Position numbers and translations under genes: made by a program | Notes under the pieces: generated by a model | What the model saw: the letters and a program-made list of their open reading frames with translations, nothing else | Told to the model about the DNA's origin: nothing | Databases searched by the model: none | Assembly: GCA_030650395.1 (NCBI GenBank) | Contig: JAUSDY010000102.1 | Coordinates: 31,735 to 95,734 of the forward strand | Source: Acidobacteriota bacterium | GTDB lineage: Bacteria; Acidobacteriota; Vicinamibacteria; Vicinamibacterales; UBA2999 | Length of the DNA stretch: 64,000 nucleotides | Reading direction: 5' to 3' | Shown here: one piece after another, positions 1 through 8,837 of the stretch | Layout: every line of letters starts with the position of its first letter | Position numbering within the stretch: position 1 is the first letter of the stretch

Positions 1-1889
1 TCGTCAGCCGAATTGAAGTTGAACATGCCCCAGAAGACTTTCAACACTGTCCGGTTGTCCCCAAGCAGGTCGTAGGCAAAGCCGGCGCGCGGCGCGAAGT
101 CCGTCGTCTTGGCGACGGTCCGTGCTTCAACAGTCCGCGGCGCCACAAAAGCCCGGTAGACCGGGTCTGCCCAGTTTGCAAGCACCGGGTGGCCGTTTGG
201 GGTGAACTCCTGATCCTTCCAGCCGTCCTCGTACATCTCGAGCCGGCCGCCGAGGTTGAACGTCAGACGGTCGGTGATTTTCCAGGTGTCGCTGATCCAG
301 GCGCTGTTGTAGACCACATCGTTGGTCGGCGACGTCGGCGTGTTGTAGAGGTCCACGAAATTCACGCGATTGTTGTTGTCGCGGTAGAAGATGTCGAACG
401 GCTGATCGTTGAAGAGATTGCGCCGATCGCGCTTCCAGTCGTAGCCGAACTTGAAGTCATGGCTGCCTCTCCAGCCATCCTTGAAGTACGACAGCGCAAC
501 GTAGACCTGGGGTTTGTATCGCTTCTGATCCTGGTAGCTCGAGTTGGCGCCGCCGTCGAACAGCACACCGGTCGTGGCCTCAGCCCGGCCGGGCCCCCAG
601 GGGCCATCGTACAGGCCGAAGTCGCGCGTCGGCCGCAGCGGGAAGAAGTTGTACCAGTTGGCATACATCACGTCGAGAAACGCGCGGCTGCCGAGCACGC
701 TCGTCCACTCGCCCTTCCACGGGTAGTTGCGCGAGGCCTGGTACTGCGCCGCCGACAGCGGCGTGTTCGGGCCCAGGCCGCGGGTCTCCTGCAGTTTCTC
801 TCGCTTGTTCAGGAACAAGATGGCCTGGTTGTTCCTGTTCAACTGGAACGTGCCCTTCAGGGTGTACTTGTTCGAGAGTTTGGAACGCTCGATCAGGTCC
901 GAGCCCAATGAGAACTTGTACTGGTCGTTCAGGCGCCAGCTGGTGAAGAACCACGCTTTCTGCTTCCACAGCGGGCCGCCGACGTTCCAGTTGATGTCGT
1001 ACTGGCGGTCGATCGGATTGCCGCGCGCGAGTGCATTGCGGACGAAGTATCCCTTGTCGTCTCTAGTGTTGGCGCTCCGCAGGTTGTCGGGAACGTTGTC
1101 GCTGATGGTGGAGTCGTTCTCGTAGTCGCTGTACCAATTGCCGGAAAAACGATCCCCGCCAGACTTGACGCTGATGCTCATCGACGCGCCGCCGGCGAAG
1201 TTCGAGGCGTCGCTGCCGGCGCCGCCGATCTGGAACTCCTCGAAGCTGCCGAAGTCGAAGTAGCCCGCGTTGGCATTCGCGCCCTCCGTCGTATCGATGC
1301 CTTCCAGCTTCGTCTGGTTCTGGCCGCCGAAACCATAGGTCAGGAAGCCCGTCTGCGTGCCGGTGTGCGAGCCACCCACGTCGTACGATGTCATCTGCAG
1401 GCCGGGCGCCTGCGACATGGCGGCCCAGATGTCCCGAGCGTTCGGGATTTCGGTCAGCAGTTCCTTGGTGAAGTTGGTGCCCATCGTGGTCGTCGAGGTG
1501 TCGACGATGGGTGAGGCGCCCGTGACGGTGACGGTTTCCTGCAGCGTCGCGACCTGCATCTGCATGTCCACCGCCAGGGTCTGGTTGATCACCACGCGGA
1601 TATCCTGGCGCTGAATCTTCTGGAACCCGGCCAGCTCGAACTCGATCTGGTACACGCCGGGGGGCAGCGCGAGGAAACGGTAGCCGCCGTCAGCGCCGGT
1701 GACCTGCACCTGCGGCTGAATGAGCGCGGGGCTCTTCGCCGTCACTGTTACACCAGGCAGGATTGCGCCGGTGTTATCGGTGACCGTGCCGTTGATTCGG
1801 CCTCGAAAATCCTGTGCGAAAGTGGGAGCTGCTATTGCGAGCAGCGTCACGCACAGGCAAAACACTGTCAGCCTGTTCAGCCTCATCAT
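1..1889 (-). CDS. TonB-dependent receptor, Oar-like (partial, C-terminus outside window)
   Basis: Outer-membrane receptor of about 629 visible codons, running off the window start after a conserved FNFNSAD segment. It starts with two ATGs (1889, 1886) preceded by GGAGG. The signal peptide ends around PTFAQ, followed by a carboxypeptidase-regulatory-like beta-sandwich (roughly residues 28-110, GTVTDNTGAILPGV), a plug-like segment (NFTKELLTEIPNARDIW) and barrel sequence. It is closely similar over its whole visible length to the next gene downstream of 2143, so the two are tandem duplicates. Family knowledge: such receptors import large substrates using TonB energy. The substrate cannot be read from sequence and no TonB box was identified. 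Confidence 0.9.
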   Translation of the reverse strand, partial: MMRLNRLTVFCLCVTLLAIAAPTFAQDFRGRINGTVTDNTGAILPGVTVTAKSPALIQPQVQVTGADGGYRFLALPPGVYQIEFELAGFQKIQRQDIRVVINQTLAVDMQMQVATLQETVTVTGASPIVDTSTTTMGTNFTKELLTEIPNARDIWAAMSQAPGLQMTSYDVGGSHTGTQTGFLTYGFGGQNQTKLEGIDTTEGANANAGYFDFGSFEEFQIGGAGSDASNFAGGASMSISVKSGGDRFSGNWYSDYENDSTISDNVPDNLRSANTRDDKGYFVRNALARGNPIDRQYDINWNVGGPLWKQKAWFFTSWRLNDQYKFSLGSDLIERSKLSNKYTLKGTFQLNRNNQAILFLNKREKLQETRGLGPNTPLSAAQYQASRNYPWKGEWTSVLGSRAFLDVMYANWYNFFPLRPTRDFGLYDGPWGPGRAEATTGVLFDGGANSSYQDQKRYKPQVYVALSYFKDGWRGSHDFKFGYDWKRDRRNLFNDQPFDIFYRDNNNRVNFVDLYNTPTSPTNDVVYNSAWISDTWKITDRLTFNLGGRLEMYEDGWKDQEFTPNGHPVLANWADPVYRAFVAPRTVEARTVAKTTDFAPRAGFAYDLLGDNRTVLKVFWGMFNFNSAD

Positions 1890-2010
1890 CGTCCTCCAAC
1901 AGCAACGCGAATTTAAGTCGCCAATCCAATGCGGGTCCGCCTCGACGCCCGCCAGGGACACTACAGACAAGCCATGAGTATTCGGCCAAGAATGTCTGTA
2001 TACCGGTGGC

Positions 2011-2050
2011 ATGGTAGCTCTCAGCCCTTGGGCATTGCAAGCCTGAGAGC
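2011..2050 (-). promoter_or_regulatory. Putative promoter with overlapping inverted repeat before the partial receptor
   Basis: On the minus strand TTGCAA (2040-2035) and TACCAT (2016-2011) are separated by 18 nt, a plausible sigma-70 arrangement. An 8-bp inverted repeat, GCTCTCAG (2017-2024) with CTGAGAGC (2043-2050), spans the -35 box and spacer, as an operator would. The remaining 1890-2142 interval holds only this, the receptor's SD and the terminator of the next gene. Sequence reading only. Confidence 0.35.
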
Positions 2051-2077
2051 GCGATTCGATATCCGTGTTTTTGGATC

Positions 2078-2114
2078 AAAAAGAAAGGCCGGAAGACCCG
2101 AAGATCTCCCGGCC
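2078..2114 (-). terminator. Intrinsic terminator of the second TonB receptor
   Basis: Reading the minus strand, a 12-bp stem (GGCCGGGAGATC with GGTCTTCCGGCC, two G-U pairs) closes on a TTCG tetraloop and is followed by TTTCTTTTT. It lies about 30 nt after the stop codon at 2143. This is a textbook rho-independent terminator separating the tandem receptors. Confidence 0.9.
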
Positions 2115-2142
2115 CGACACTGCTGAAGGCGGGTATCTCTTG

Positions 2143-5025
2143 CTAGAAGTCGAACCGAATGCCGAAGCGCACGATGCGCGGATCGAGCAGCGCGGTGACC
2201 TCTTTGTAGGTCGCGGTCGTGGCGTTCCGGAACGTCGTTACCGTGCCGGCGTTGGTCAGGTTGAAGGCGTCGAGCATAACGGTCGCCTTGCCGAGCCGGC
2301 CAAACCTGACGGCCTTGTCGAAGCGCAGGTCCAGGATCTGGACGGTTTCGCCGCGGTTCGCGGTGACCGGCTCTACGCGCACGGTCCGTGTCCCATCACC
2401 GGGGAAGGCCACGCTGAGCGCCCGGCCCCAGTTGCGGCCGCTCTGCACCTTCCACGATCCCGAGAACCCGATGTCGTAGGGCATCGTATAACGGCCGATC
2501 ACCTTGTAATTCCACATCGTCGACGTCTCGTAGCCGTTGTCGCCGAACATCAGGTCGGAGGGCCGATAACTGAAGCTCTGTCCATTTCCGCTCGAGACGG
2601 TCGTGGACGAGCCATGAATTTGATTCAACCACGTGTACCCGAACGAACCAAGCAACATCCACTTACCCTGGAAGCGCCGGTTCACGGCGACCTCCACCGT
2701 ATTGAAATCTGCCTTGTTGTTCTCGGGGTTCGTCCAGACGCGATCCGACCCGATGCTTGCGGGACGGTCGAAGGTCTGGAACCTCTGATCGTCGCTCGTG
2801 CCGGTCACGTTGTCCGGCCCGCGGTCCACGATGGTAAAGGGTACGGTATAGGCCGGCGCCCGGACCGCGTCGACCTCGCCCCACAGGTTGCGAATGTTCT
2901 TGTAGACGTACGACACCCGGCCCGAGAGCGCCGGCACGATTTCGCGCTCGAGGTTGACCGAGATCTCCGAGGCCGTCGGCCGCTTCAGCCCACGGTCGAT
3001 GCGGACGAATCCGCCGCCGCCCTGCGTGGAGTTGAGCGTGCCAAGCTCGGAGGGCCCGTCCAGGATCCGGTTGCCGTTCTGATCGAGGAAGTTGTAGCGC
3101 AGTTGCGCGCGACCGACCGGGTTCTCGCGATCGGCGAGCGTGTCGGCCGAATTGAAATTGAACATCCCCCAGAACACTTTCAGGACCGTGCGGTTGTCCC
3201 CGACCAGGTCGTAGGCAAAGCCGAGGCGCGGCGCGAAATCGGTCGTGTTGGCGACGGTGCGGGCCTCGATGGTGCGCGGCGCGACAAACGCGCGGTAGGC
3301 CGGGTTGGTCCAGCTCGCGAGGACCGCGTGGCCGTTGGGCGTAAATTCCTGTTCCTTCCACCCATCCTTGTACATCTCGAGCCGGCCGCCGAGGTTGAAC
3401 GTCAGACGGTCGGTGAACTTCCAGGTGTCGCTGATCCACGCGCTGTTATAGACCACGTCGTTGGTCGGCGAGGTGGGCGTGTTGTACAGATCGACCTGAT
3501 TCACCCGGCCGTTGGTGTCGCGGTAAAAAATGTCGAACGGCTGATCGTTGAACAGATTGCGGCGGTCGCGCTTCCAGTCGTAGCCGACCTTGAGGTCGTG
3601 GCTGCCTTGCCAGCCATCCTTGAAGTAGGCCAGCGAGACGTAGACCTGCGGCTTGTAGCGCTTCTGATCCTGGTAGCTGGAATTGGCGCCGCCGTCAAAC
3701 AGCGTGCCCGTCGTCGTTTCAGTGCGGCCCGGGCCCCAGGGGCCATCATAGAGGCCGAAGTCGCGCGTCGGACGCAGCGGGAAGAAGTTGTACCAGTTGG
3801 CGTACATCACGTCCAGGAACGCCCGGCTGCCGAGCACGCTCGTCCACTCACTCTTCCACGGATAGTTACGGGAGGCCTGGTACTGCGCGGCCGACAGCGG
3901 CGTGTTCGGGCCGAGGCCACGGGTCTCCTGGAGTTTCTCGCGCTTGTTCAGGAAGCCGATGATCTGGTTGTTCTGGCTGATCTGGAAGGTGCCCTTGAAC
4001 GTGTACTTGTTCGACAGCTTGGATCGCTCGATCAGATCCGAGCCGAGCGAAAACTTGTACTGGTCATTGATGCGCCAGCTCGTGAAGAACCACGCCTTCT
4101 GCTTCCACAGCGGGCCGCCGACGTTCCAATTGATGTCGTACTGTCGATCGATCGGGTTGCCGCGCGCGAGCGGCGTGCGGACGAAGAAACCCTTGTCATT
4201 CTTCGTGCTGGCGGTGCGCAGGTAGTCCGGCACGTTGTCGCCGATCGTGGCGTCGCTCTCGTAGTCGCTGTACCAATTGCCTGAAAAACGGTCGCCGCCC
4301 GATTTCACGCTGATGCTCATCGAGGCGCCGCCCGAAAAATTCGAGGCGTCGCTGCCCGCGCCGCCGACCTGGAATTCCTCGAAGCTGCCGAAGTCGAAGT
4401 AGCCGGCGTTGGCGCCCGTCCCTTCGGTGGTATCGATGCCTTCGAGCTTGGTCTGATTCTGTCCGCTGAACCCGTAGGTCAGAAACCCGGTTTGGGTACC
4501 GGTGTGCGATCCGCCGACGTCGTAGGCCGTCATCTGAAGACCGGGCGCCTGGGACATCGCCGCCCAGATATCACGCGCGTTAGGGATCTCGGTCAGCAGT
4601 TCCTTGGTGAAGTTCGTGCCCAGCGAGGTCGTGGTCGTGTCGACGATGGGGGATTCGCCCGTCACCGTGACGGTTTCCTGGAGCGTCGCCACGTTCATCT
4701 GCTGATCGACGGACAGCGTCTGGTTGATGACGACGCGAATGCCTTCGCGCTTGGTCGTCTGGAAGCCCGCCAGCTCGAAGCTGACGTCATAGACACCGGG
4801 CGCCAGCGCGAGGAAGCGGTAGCCGCCGTCAGCGCCGGTCACCTGCACCTGGGGCTGAATCAGCGCGGGGCTCGACGCGGTTACCGTCACGCCCGGGAGT
4901 ACCGCGCCCGTGTTGTCGGAGACGGTGCCATTAATCCGGCCGCGAAAATCCTGGGCGGTGATGGGGGCCGTCCACAGCATTGCCAGAGCCATCAGGACTC
5001 CGAGTCGCCGAGGGCATGTGTTCAT
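2143..5025 (-). CDS. TonB-dependent receptor, Oar-like, complete
   Basis: 960-aa outer-membrane receptor. The ATG at 5025 is chosen because GGGAGG lies 6 nt upstream and the N-terminus (MNTCPRRLGVLMALAMLWTA) is a good signal peptide ending at PITAQ. Upstream in-frame codons are leader RNA. Domains in order: carboxypeptidase-regulatory-like domain (about residues 28-115), plug-like region (about 115-230, containing NFTKELLTEIPNARDIW), then a long beta-barrel ending in FGIRFDF, the aromatic C-terminus expected for outer-membrane insertion. It is a tandem duplicate of the partial receptor at the window edge. Transcription probably passes through a terminator-containing leader (5037-5133). Substrate unknown. 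Confidence 0.93.
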   Translation of the reverse strand: MNTCPRRLGVLMALAMLWTAPITAQDFRGRINGTVSDNTGAVLPGVTVTASSPALIQPQVQVTGADGGYRFLALAPGVYDVSFELAGFQTTKREGIRVVINQTLSVDQQMNVATLQETVTVTGESPIVDTTTTSLGTNFTKELLTEIPNARDIWAAMSQAPGLQMTAYDVGGSHTGTQTGFLTYGFSGQNQTKLEGIDTTEGTGANAGYFDFGSFEEFQVGGAGSDASNFSGGASMSISVKSGGDRFSGNWYSDYESDATIGDNVPDYLRTASTKNDKGFFVRTPLARGNPIDRQYDINWNVGGPLWKQKAWFFTSWRINDQYKFSLGSDLIERSKLSNKYTFKGTFQISQNNQIIGFLNKREKLQETRGLGPNTPLSAAQYQASRNYPWKSEWTSVLGSRAFLDVMYANWYNFFPLRPTRDFGLYDGPWGPGRTETTTGTLFDGGANSSYQDQKRYKPQVYVSLAYFKDGWQGSHDLKVGYDWKRDRRNLFNDQPFDIFYRDTNGRVNQVDLYNTPTSPTNDVVYNSAWISDTWKFTDRLTFNLGGRLEMYKDGWKEQEFTPNGHAVLASWTNPAYRAFVAPRTIEARTVANTTDFAPRLGFAYDLVGDNRTVLKVFWGMFNFNSADTLADRENPVGRAQLRYNFLDQNGNRILDGPSELGTLNSTQGGGGFVRIDRGLKRPTASEISVNLEREIVPALSGRVSYVYKNIRNLWGEVDAVRAPAYTVPFTIVDRGPDNVTGTSDDQRFQTFDRPASIGSDRVWTNPENNKADFNTVEVAVNRRFQGKWMLLGSFGYTWLNQIHGSSTTVSSGNGQSFSYRPSDLMFGDNGYETSTMWNYKVIGRYTMPYDIGFSGSWKVQSGRNWGRALSVAFPGDGTRTVRVEPVTANRGETVQILDLRFDKAVRFGRLGKATVMLDAFNLTNAGTVTTFRNATTATYKEVTALLDPRIVRFGIRFDF

Positions 5026-5036
5026 GAATTCCTCCC

Positions 5037-5065
5037 AAAAAAAAAGGGGGCGGTCTGTCGCCCCC
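5037..5065 (-). terminator. Intrinsic terminator inside the 5' leader of the second TonB receptor
   Basis: On the minus strand GGGGGCG pairs with CGCCCCC around a 6-nt loop, followed by nine T. The SD (GGGAGG, 5036-5031) begins directly after the T-run, so the hairpin lies between promoter and ORF rather than after a gene. This suggests transcription attenuation. The opposite orientation would have no T-run. Confidence 0.8.
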
Positions 5066-5133
5066 AACAAGCGCGGTCCTTTCGGAGCCGCGACTCTTGG
5101 GCTTGCGGCAGAGGACGGTGAATGCCGAAACCC
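5066..5133 (-). promoter_or_regulatory. Structured leader RNA, possible riboswitch or attenuator
   Basis: Upstream of the leader terminator the minus strand folds by eye into two more hairpins. P1 (5133-5099) pairs GGGTTT with AAGCCC and CGGCA with TGCCG, with one bulged C and a 12-nt loop. P2 (5091-5073) pairs GCGG with CCGC and TCC with GGA, closing on a GAAA tetraloop. With the terminator this makes three consecutive hairpins in about 100 nt of non-coding leader. I do not recognise a known riboswitch class. Confidence 0.5.
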
Positions 5134-5141
5134 GTGCACGT

Positions 5142-5171
5142 CTTGTACCGCGCGTCGTCTGTCGCGCGCAA
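5142..5171 (-). promoter_or_regulatory. Weak candidate promoter for the structured leader
   Basis: TTGCGC (5171-5166) and TACAAG (5147-5142) on the minus strand are 18 nt apart. Transcription would begin near 5135, just before hairpin P1. Box matches are modest, so this is inference from position. Confidence 0.3.
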
Positions 5172-5272
5172 TCCGGCCTCATCCGCCGCGAAAATACCGG
5201 GTTGTCGGGAGGGCAGCACGCGGCGTGCGCAAGCGGCGCGACGATGGCTCGTGCCTCTGGTATACAGGGTCA

Positions 5273-5665
5273 ATGACTTTGCACCCTGCCTTCTTTCTGC
5301 TGTTGGCAATCGGCCTCGGCGCCGGGCTGCTGTCGGGACTCTTCGGGGTCGGTGGTGGCGTCGTGATCGTGCCGGCGCTGATCTATCTCGCCGGCTTCGA
5401 TCAACGCCTGGCCACCGGCACCAGTCTCGCGGTGCTCTTGGCGCCTGTCGGCCTCGGCGCCGTCATCGAGTATTACCGGCAAGGCAACGTCGCTGTGCCG
5501 GCGGCCGTGGTTCTCGCGGTTTCGGTGATGGCGGGAGCGCTGGCAGGCGCCGTCATCGCGCCCAGGATTCTCGAGACATATCTGCGACTGAGCTTTGGGA
5601 TCTTCGTGTTGGTGCTGGGTGTGTATCTCGTGTGGGGCGCCGTCCGGCACTTGGGCTGGATCTGA
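5273..5665 (+). CDS. TauE/SafE-family permease, half-length
   Basis: 130-aa integral membrane protein with the TauE/SafE (DUF81) signature: a first helix followed by GLLSGLFGVGGGVVIVPAL, the family's glycine-rich re-entrant motif. About four hydrophobic segments are visible. Full-length members have two such halves (about 250 aa); this has one, a size also seen in intact family members, so it is not called broken. The family is linked to export of sulfite, sulfoacetate or other organic anions. The start ATG at 5273 is the first that gives a hydrophobic N-terminus; no strong SD is visible. It lies alone between two receptor genes on different strands. Confidence 0.75.
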   Translation: MTLHPAFFLLLAIGLGAGLLSGLFGVGGGVVIVPALIYLAGFDQRLATGTSLAVLLAPVGLGAVIEYYRQGNVAVPAAVVLAVSVMAGALAGAVIAPRILETYLRLSFGIFVLVLGVYLVWGAVRHLGWI

Positions 5666-5850
5666 CTCGCGCCGCCCCGCCCCATCCCGACAAGTCTGTA
5701 TTTTTGCCGGCGGCCGCACCGGATTGTTTCCTCACCGGCCACGAGGTACAAAAGCCGCGTTGATCGGGCGGCGGCACAGCGGCGGTGTGTCTGCTCCGGT
5801 GGTATTGCGTTTAAGCGGGCGCGGCTCGGGCGCGCTCACAGGAGGCAGGT

Positions 5851-8688
5851 ATGAGGCTCCCCAGGCTCGCGAGTTGGGTCGTGTCGTTGGCATTGGCCAC
5901 GGCCACGTCGGCGTTTGCACAAGGCGGCGGTGCCAGCAGCACGGGCACCATTCAGGGACGCGTATCAGACGCGCAGGGCGCCGTCCTGCCCGGCGTGGCG
6001 GTGACGGCGACCAGTCCGTCGATGCCAGGCGTTCAGACCGCCGTGTCGTCCGAGACGGGCAACTATCGCTTTCCCGCGTTGCCTCCGGGCACCTACGCGC
6101 TGACCTACGAGCTGGCGGGATTCAACAACCTGAAGCGCGAGGGGGTCGAGATTCGACTGGGGTTCACCGCCACCGTCAACGTGGATCTGGCCCTGGCCAC
6201 GCTCCAGGAAACGGTGACGGTGAGCGGGCAGTCCCCCATTATCGACACCACGACGACGCGCACCGTGCAGAACTTCACGCTGAGCGAACTGCAGTCGATC
6301 CCCAACGGGCGCGACATGTGGTCCCTGCTCGCCGTGACACCGGCCGTGCAGATGTCGCGCATCGACGTGGGCGGCAACCGCGCCGGCACGCAGACCGGCT
6401 ACGTGGCGTATGGGTTTGGCGGCCAAGTGCGGGTGCTGATCGAGGGCATCAACACGACCGAAGGCACCGGCGGCGCGGGCTTCTACTTCGACTACTCGTC
6501 GCTCGAGGAGGTCTTCATCGGCACGTCGGGCCAGTCGGCAGAAATGCCGAACCCCGGCGTGCAGAGCCAGTTCATCGCCAAGTCGGGCGGCAACCAGTTC
6601 GGCGGCGAAGTGTACATGGATTGGTATAACAACTCGCTGCAGGGCACCAACATTCCCGATTCGTACACGGCGCCGACGGCCTTCAACAACAGCCCGATCC
6701 GCGCGCACAGCAATGAAATCGACGGCTATCGCGACTGGGCGCTCAACATCGGCGGGCCAGTCGTCAAGGACAAGTTGTGGTGGTTTGGCACCTATCGCAA
6801 GCAGTTCAACGCGGTGGCGCAGCCCAACTTCAACTTCGACTCGACGTTCGACACGACGTTGTGGAATGCGGTCGGCAAGGCTACTTATCAGGTCAACCAG
6901 CGTCACAAGTTCATCGGCTACTACCAGTGGGGGCAGAAGCTCCAGCCCACCCGGCTCCCGTTCGGCACCTCGATCTACAACTCGGCCGGTCCCACGTTCA
7001 AGCAGGATTCGGGCAGCTGGGTGTGGAAGGGCGAGTGGAACGGCACGCTGAGCGACAAGCTCTATGTCGAGGCGCGCTACGGCGACTTCGGCTACTACTT
7101 CCCGACGATCGCTAATAGCGAAGAGAACTACTTTTTCCGCGATTCGGGCACGCTGGCCATTGACGGCGCGCACCGCAAGTGGCAGTTGGACCGCGATCGC
7201 AAGCAGGCCACCGGGGCGGCCACGTACTTCCTGGACACCTCGCAGGGCAGCCACACATTCAAGTTCGGTGGTGAAATTCTTCAGGAAATCGGGTGGGAAG
7301 GCTTCCTGCAGGGTGTCGGCGGCAATATCGAGCACGTCTACAACAACGGCGTCTCCAACCAGGTGATCTTCCGCATCCCGACCGCGACCGACGCCGGCAA
7401 GCTCGGCCTCGGCAAGTCGGGCGCCCTCACGTCGGCGTCGGCCCTGGACGTGTTCAGCTTCTTCGCCAACGACACGTGGAGCCACGGCCGGATGACGGTG
7501 AACGCCGGGCTCCGCTACGACTACTACAAGAGCACGCTGCCCGAACAGCAGCAGTTGGCCGGCTCCGTCGGCCCGACCTCGGTCGCCGCACTAACGTTCC
7601 CCGAGACGGAGATGTTCTCGTGGAGCGGGTTGGCCCCGCGCGTCGGCGTGGTGTTCGACCTGAGCGGTGACGGCAAGATCGTGCTCAAGGCCAACTACGG
7701 TTACTTCCTGCACAACCCGGGCGTGGGCGTGGGCAGCACGGCCAACCCCAACACCGCGGGCAAGCAGGCGACCTACAGCTGGAACGACGTCAACGGCGAC
7801 CGCCGCTGGCAGCAGGGTGAGCAAGGGAACCTCCTGAGCGCGGCGTTGCAGGGCGCGATCGGACTCGACCCCGGCATCACGCAGCCGTACACGCACGAAG
7901 GCAGCTTCTGGCTCGAGCGCCAACTGGGCGACGCGCTCGGCCTGCGCGCCGGCTTCGTCTACAAGACCGAAGACGACCTGATCGCGACGCATCAACCGCT
8001 CCGCGTCGCCGGGTACACCGTCCCCTACACCTACGTGGACATCGGTCTCGATGGCCGCCGCGGCACGAGCGACGACCGCAACCTCACCTTCCTCGGCCTG
8101 CCGTCGGCGCTGGCGTCGCAGTTCCCGGCGACGCAGGTCGTGCAGAACGTGGACAGGTTCTCCCGGGCGAAGACGGCCGAATTGTCTTTCACCAAGCGCT
8201 ACAGCAACCGCTGGTCGGCGTCGATTGGCGGCGCGTACACGATGATCACCGACTTCCCGAATGGCTTCCCGCTGAACCCGAATCAGCCCGGCGCGGATGA
8301 CCGCACGACGTGGAACCTGAAGGCTACCGGCAGCTACGACGCGCCCTATGGCATTCGCCTCTCGCCCGTCCTGCGGCACCAGTCGGGCGGCAACTACGCG
8401 CGTACACTCGCCATCAGTGCGGCCACCGGACTGATTGCCACGGGTACTGCCTACGCCGAGCCGATGAACAGCAACCGTGAGGACAACATCTGGGTCTTCG
8501 ACGTGCGCGCCGAGAAGACCGTCCCGTTCGGGTCGCGCACACGCGCGCGCCTCTTCTTCGACCTGTTCAACATCACCAACAGCCATGCGTCCGAGACGAT
8601 CAGCCGGGCGACGGGCCTGGGGTACCAGAAGCCATCCGCGATTCTCGCGCCCCGCACGGCGCGGGTCGGCTTTCGTTTCCTCTGGTAG
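5851..8688 (+). CDS. TonB-dependent receptor, Oar-like
   Basis: 945-aa outer-membrane receptor. The ATG at 5851 has a strong AGGAGG SD 5 nt upstream and opens a signal peptide ending at TSAFAQ. A carboxypeptidase-regulatory-like domain (about residues 32-115, GTIQGRVSDAQGAVLPGV) precedes a plug-like segment (NFTLSELQSIPNGRDMW) and a large barrel ending in VGFRFLW. It shares architecture with the two tandem receptors on the opposite strand but is clearly divergent from them, so it is an older paralogue. It is followed by a strong terminator and then a two-component system. Substrate unknown. Confidence 0.93.
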   Translation: MRLPRLASWVVSLALATATSAFAQGGGASSTGTIQGRVSDAQGAVLPGVAVTATSPSMPGVQTAVSSETGNYRFPALPPGTYALTYELAGFNNLKREGVEIRLGFTATVNVDLALATLQETVTVSGQSPIIDTTTTRTVQNFTLSELQSIPNGRDMWSLLAVTPAVQMSRIDVGGNRAGTQTGYVAYGFGGQVRVLIEGINTTEGTGGAGFYFDYSSLEEVFIGTSGQSAEMPNPGVQSQFIAKSGGNQFGGEVYMDWYNNSLQGTNIPDSYTAPTAFNNSPIRAHSNEIDGYRDWALNIGGPVVKDKLWWFGTYRKQFNAVAQPNFNFDSTFDTTLWNAVGKATYQVNQRHKFIGYYQWGQKLQPTRLPFGTSIYNSAGPTFKQDSGSWVWKGEWNGTLSDKLYVEARYGDFGYYFPTIANSEENYFFRDSGTLAIDGAHRKWQLDRDRKQATGAATYFLDTSQGSHTFKFGGEILQEIGWEGFLQGVGGNIEHVYNNGVSNQVIFRIPTATDAGKLGLGKSGALTSASALDVFSFFANDTWSHGRMTVNAGLRYDYYKSTLPEQQQLAGSVGPTSVAALTFPETEMFSWSGLAPRVGVVFDLSGDGKIVLKANYGYFLHNPGVGVGSTANPNTAGKQATYSWNDVNGDRRWQQGEQGNLLSAALQGAIGLDPGITQPYTHEGSFWLERQLGDALGLRAGFVYKTEDDLIATHQPLRVAGYTVPYTYVDIGLDGRRGTSDDRNLTFLGLPSALASQFPATQVVQNVDRFSRAKTAELSFTKRYSNRWSASIGGAYTMITDFPNGFPLNPNQPGADDRTTWNLKATGSYDAPYGIRLSPVLRHQSGGNYARTLAISAATGLIATGTAYAEPMNSNREDNIWVFDVRAEKTVPFGSRTRARLFFDLFNITNSHASETISRATGLGYQKPSAILAPRTARVGFRFLW

Positions 8689-8695
8689 AGATGCT

Positions 8696-8833
8696 GGCGT
8701 CCCTGGTGCGGAGGATCGCGCCCGGGACGCCGCAACGAGCGACTCCTGTGGGGGAGTCCTTTGCGGGAGGGCCAATTCGACGTCCTCATTGCCCTCCCGC
8801 TTTTTTCCGCCACCCCGTGTTCGGCGGAGGGAG
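8696..8833 (+). promoter_or_regulatory. Chain of hairpins between the TonB receptor and the histidine kinase
   Basis: Four inverted repeats follow the receptor stop: GGCGTCCC (8696-8703) with GGGACGCC (8724-8731); GACTCC (8741-8746) with GGAGTC (8753-8758); the terminator hairpin 8763-8800; and CCGCC (8807-8811) with GGCGG (8823-8827), which touches the kinase SD GGAGGGAG (8826-8833). The region could be the receptor's 3' UTR, a regulated leader of the kinase, or both. Confidence 0.45.
8763..8806 (+). terminator. Strong intrinsic terminator
   Basis: GCGGGAGGGC (8763-8772) pairs perfectly with GCCCTCCCGC (8791-8800) around an 18-nt loop, followed by six T. It lies 75 nt after the receptor stop and 32 nt before the kinase start. 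Confidence 0.9.
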
Positions 8834-8837
8834 TAAC

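Noticed and set aside
2065..4284. 739-codon open frame on the plus strand
   Set aside because: It lies antisense to a clearly coding TonB receptor gene, has no recognisable domain, and is expected from high-GC third-position bias.
5037..5065. Terminator for the TauE/SafE gene
   Set aside because: It lies upstream of that gene and its T-run is on the minus strand, so it belongs to the leader of the TonB receptor.
5273..5665. TauE/SafE gene as a truncated pseudogene
   Set aside because: Half-length members with one glycine-rich motif exist, and the frame is intact with a sensible start.
5965..7485. 506-codon open frame on the minus strand
   Set aside because: Antisense shadow of the third TonB receptor, with no start signals or family match.
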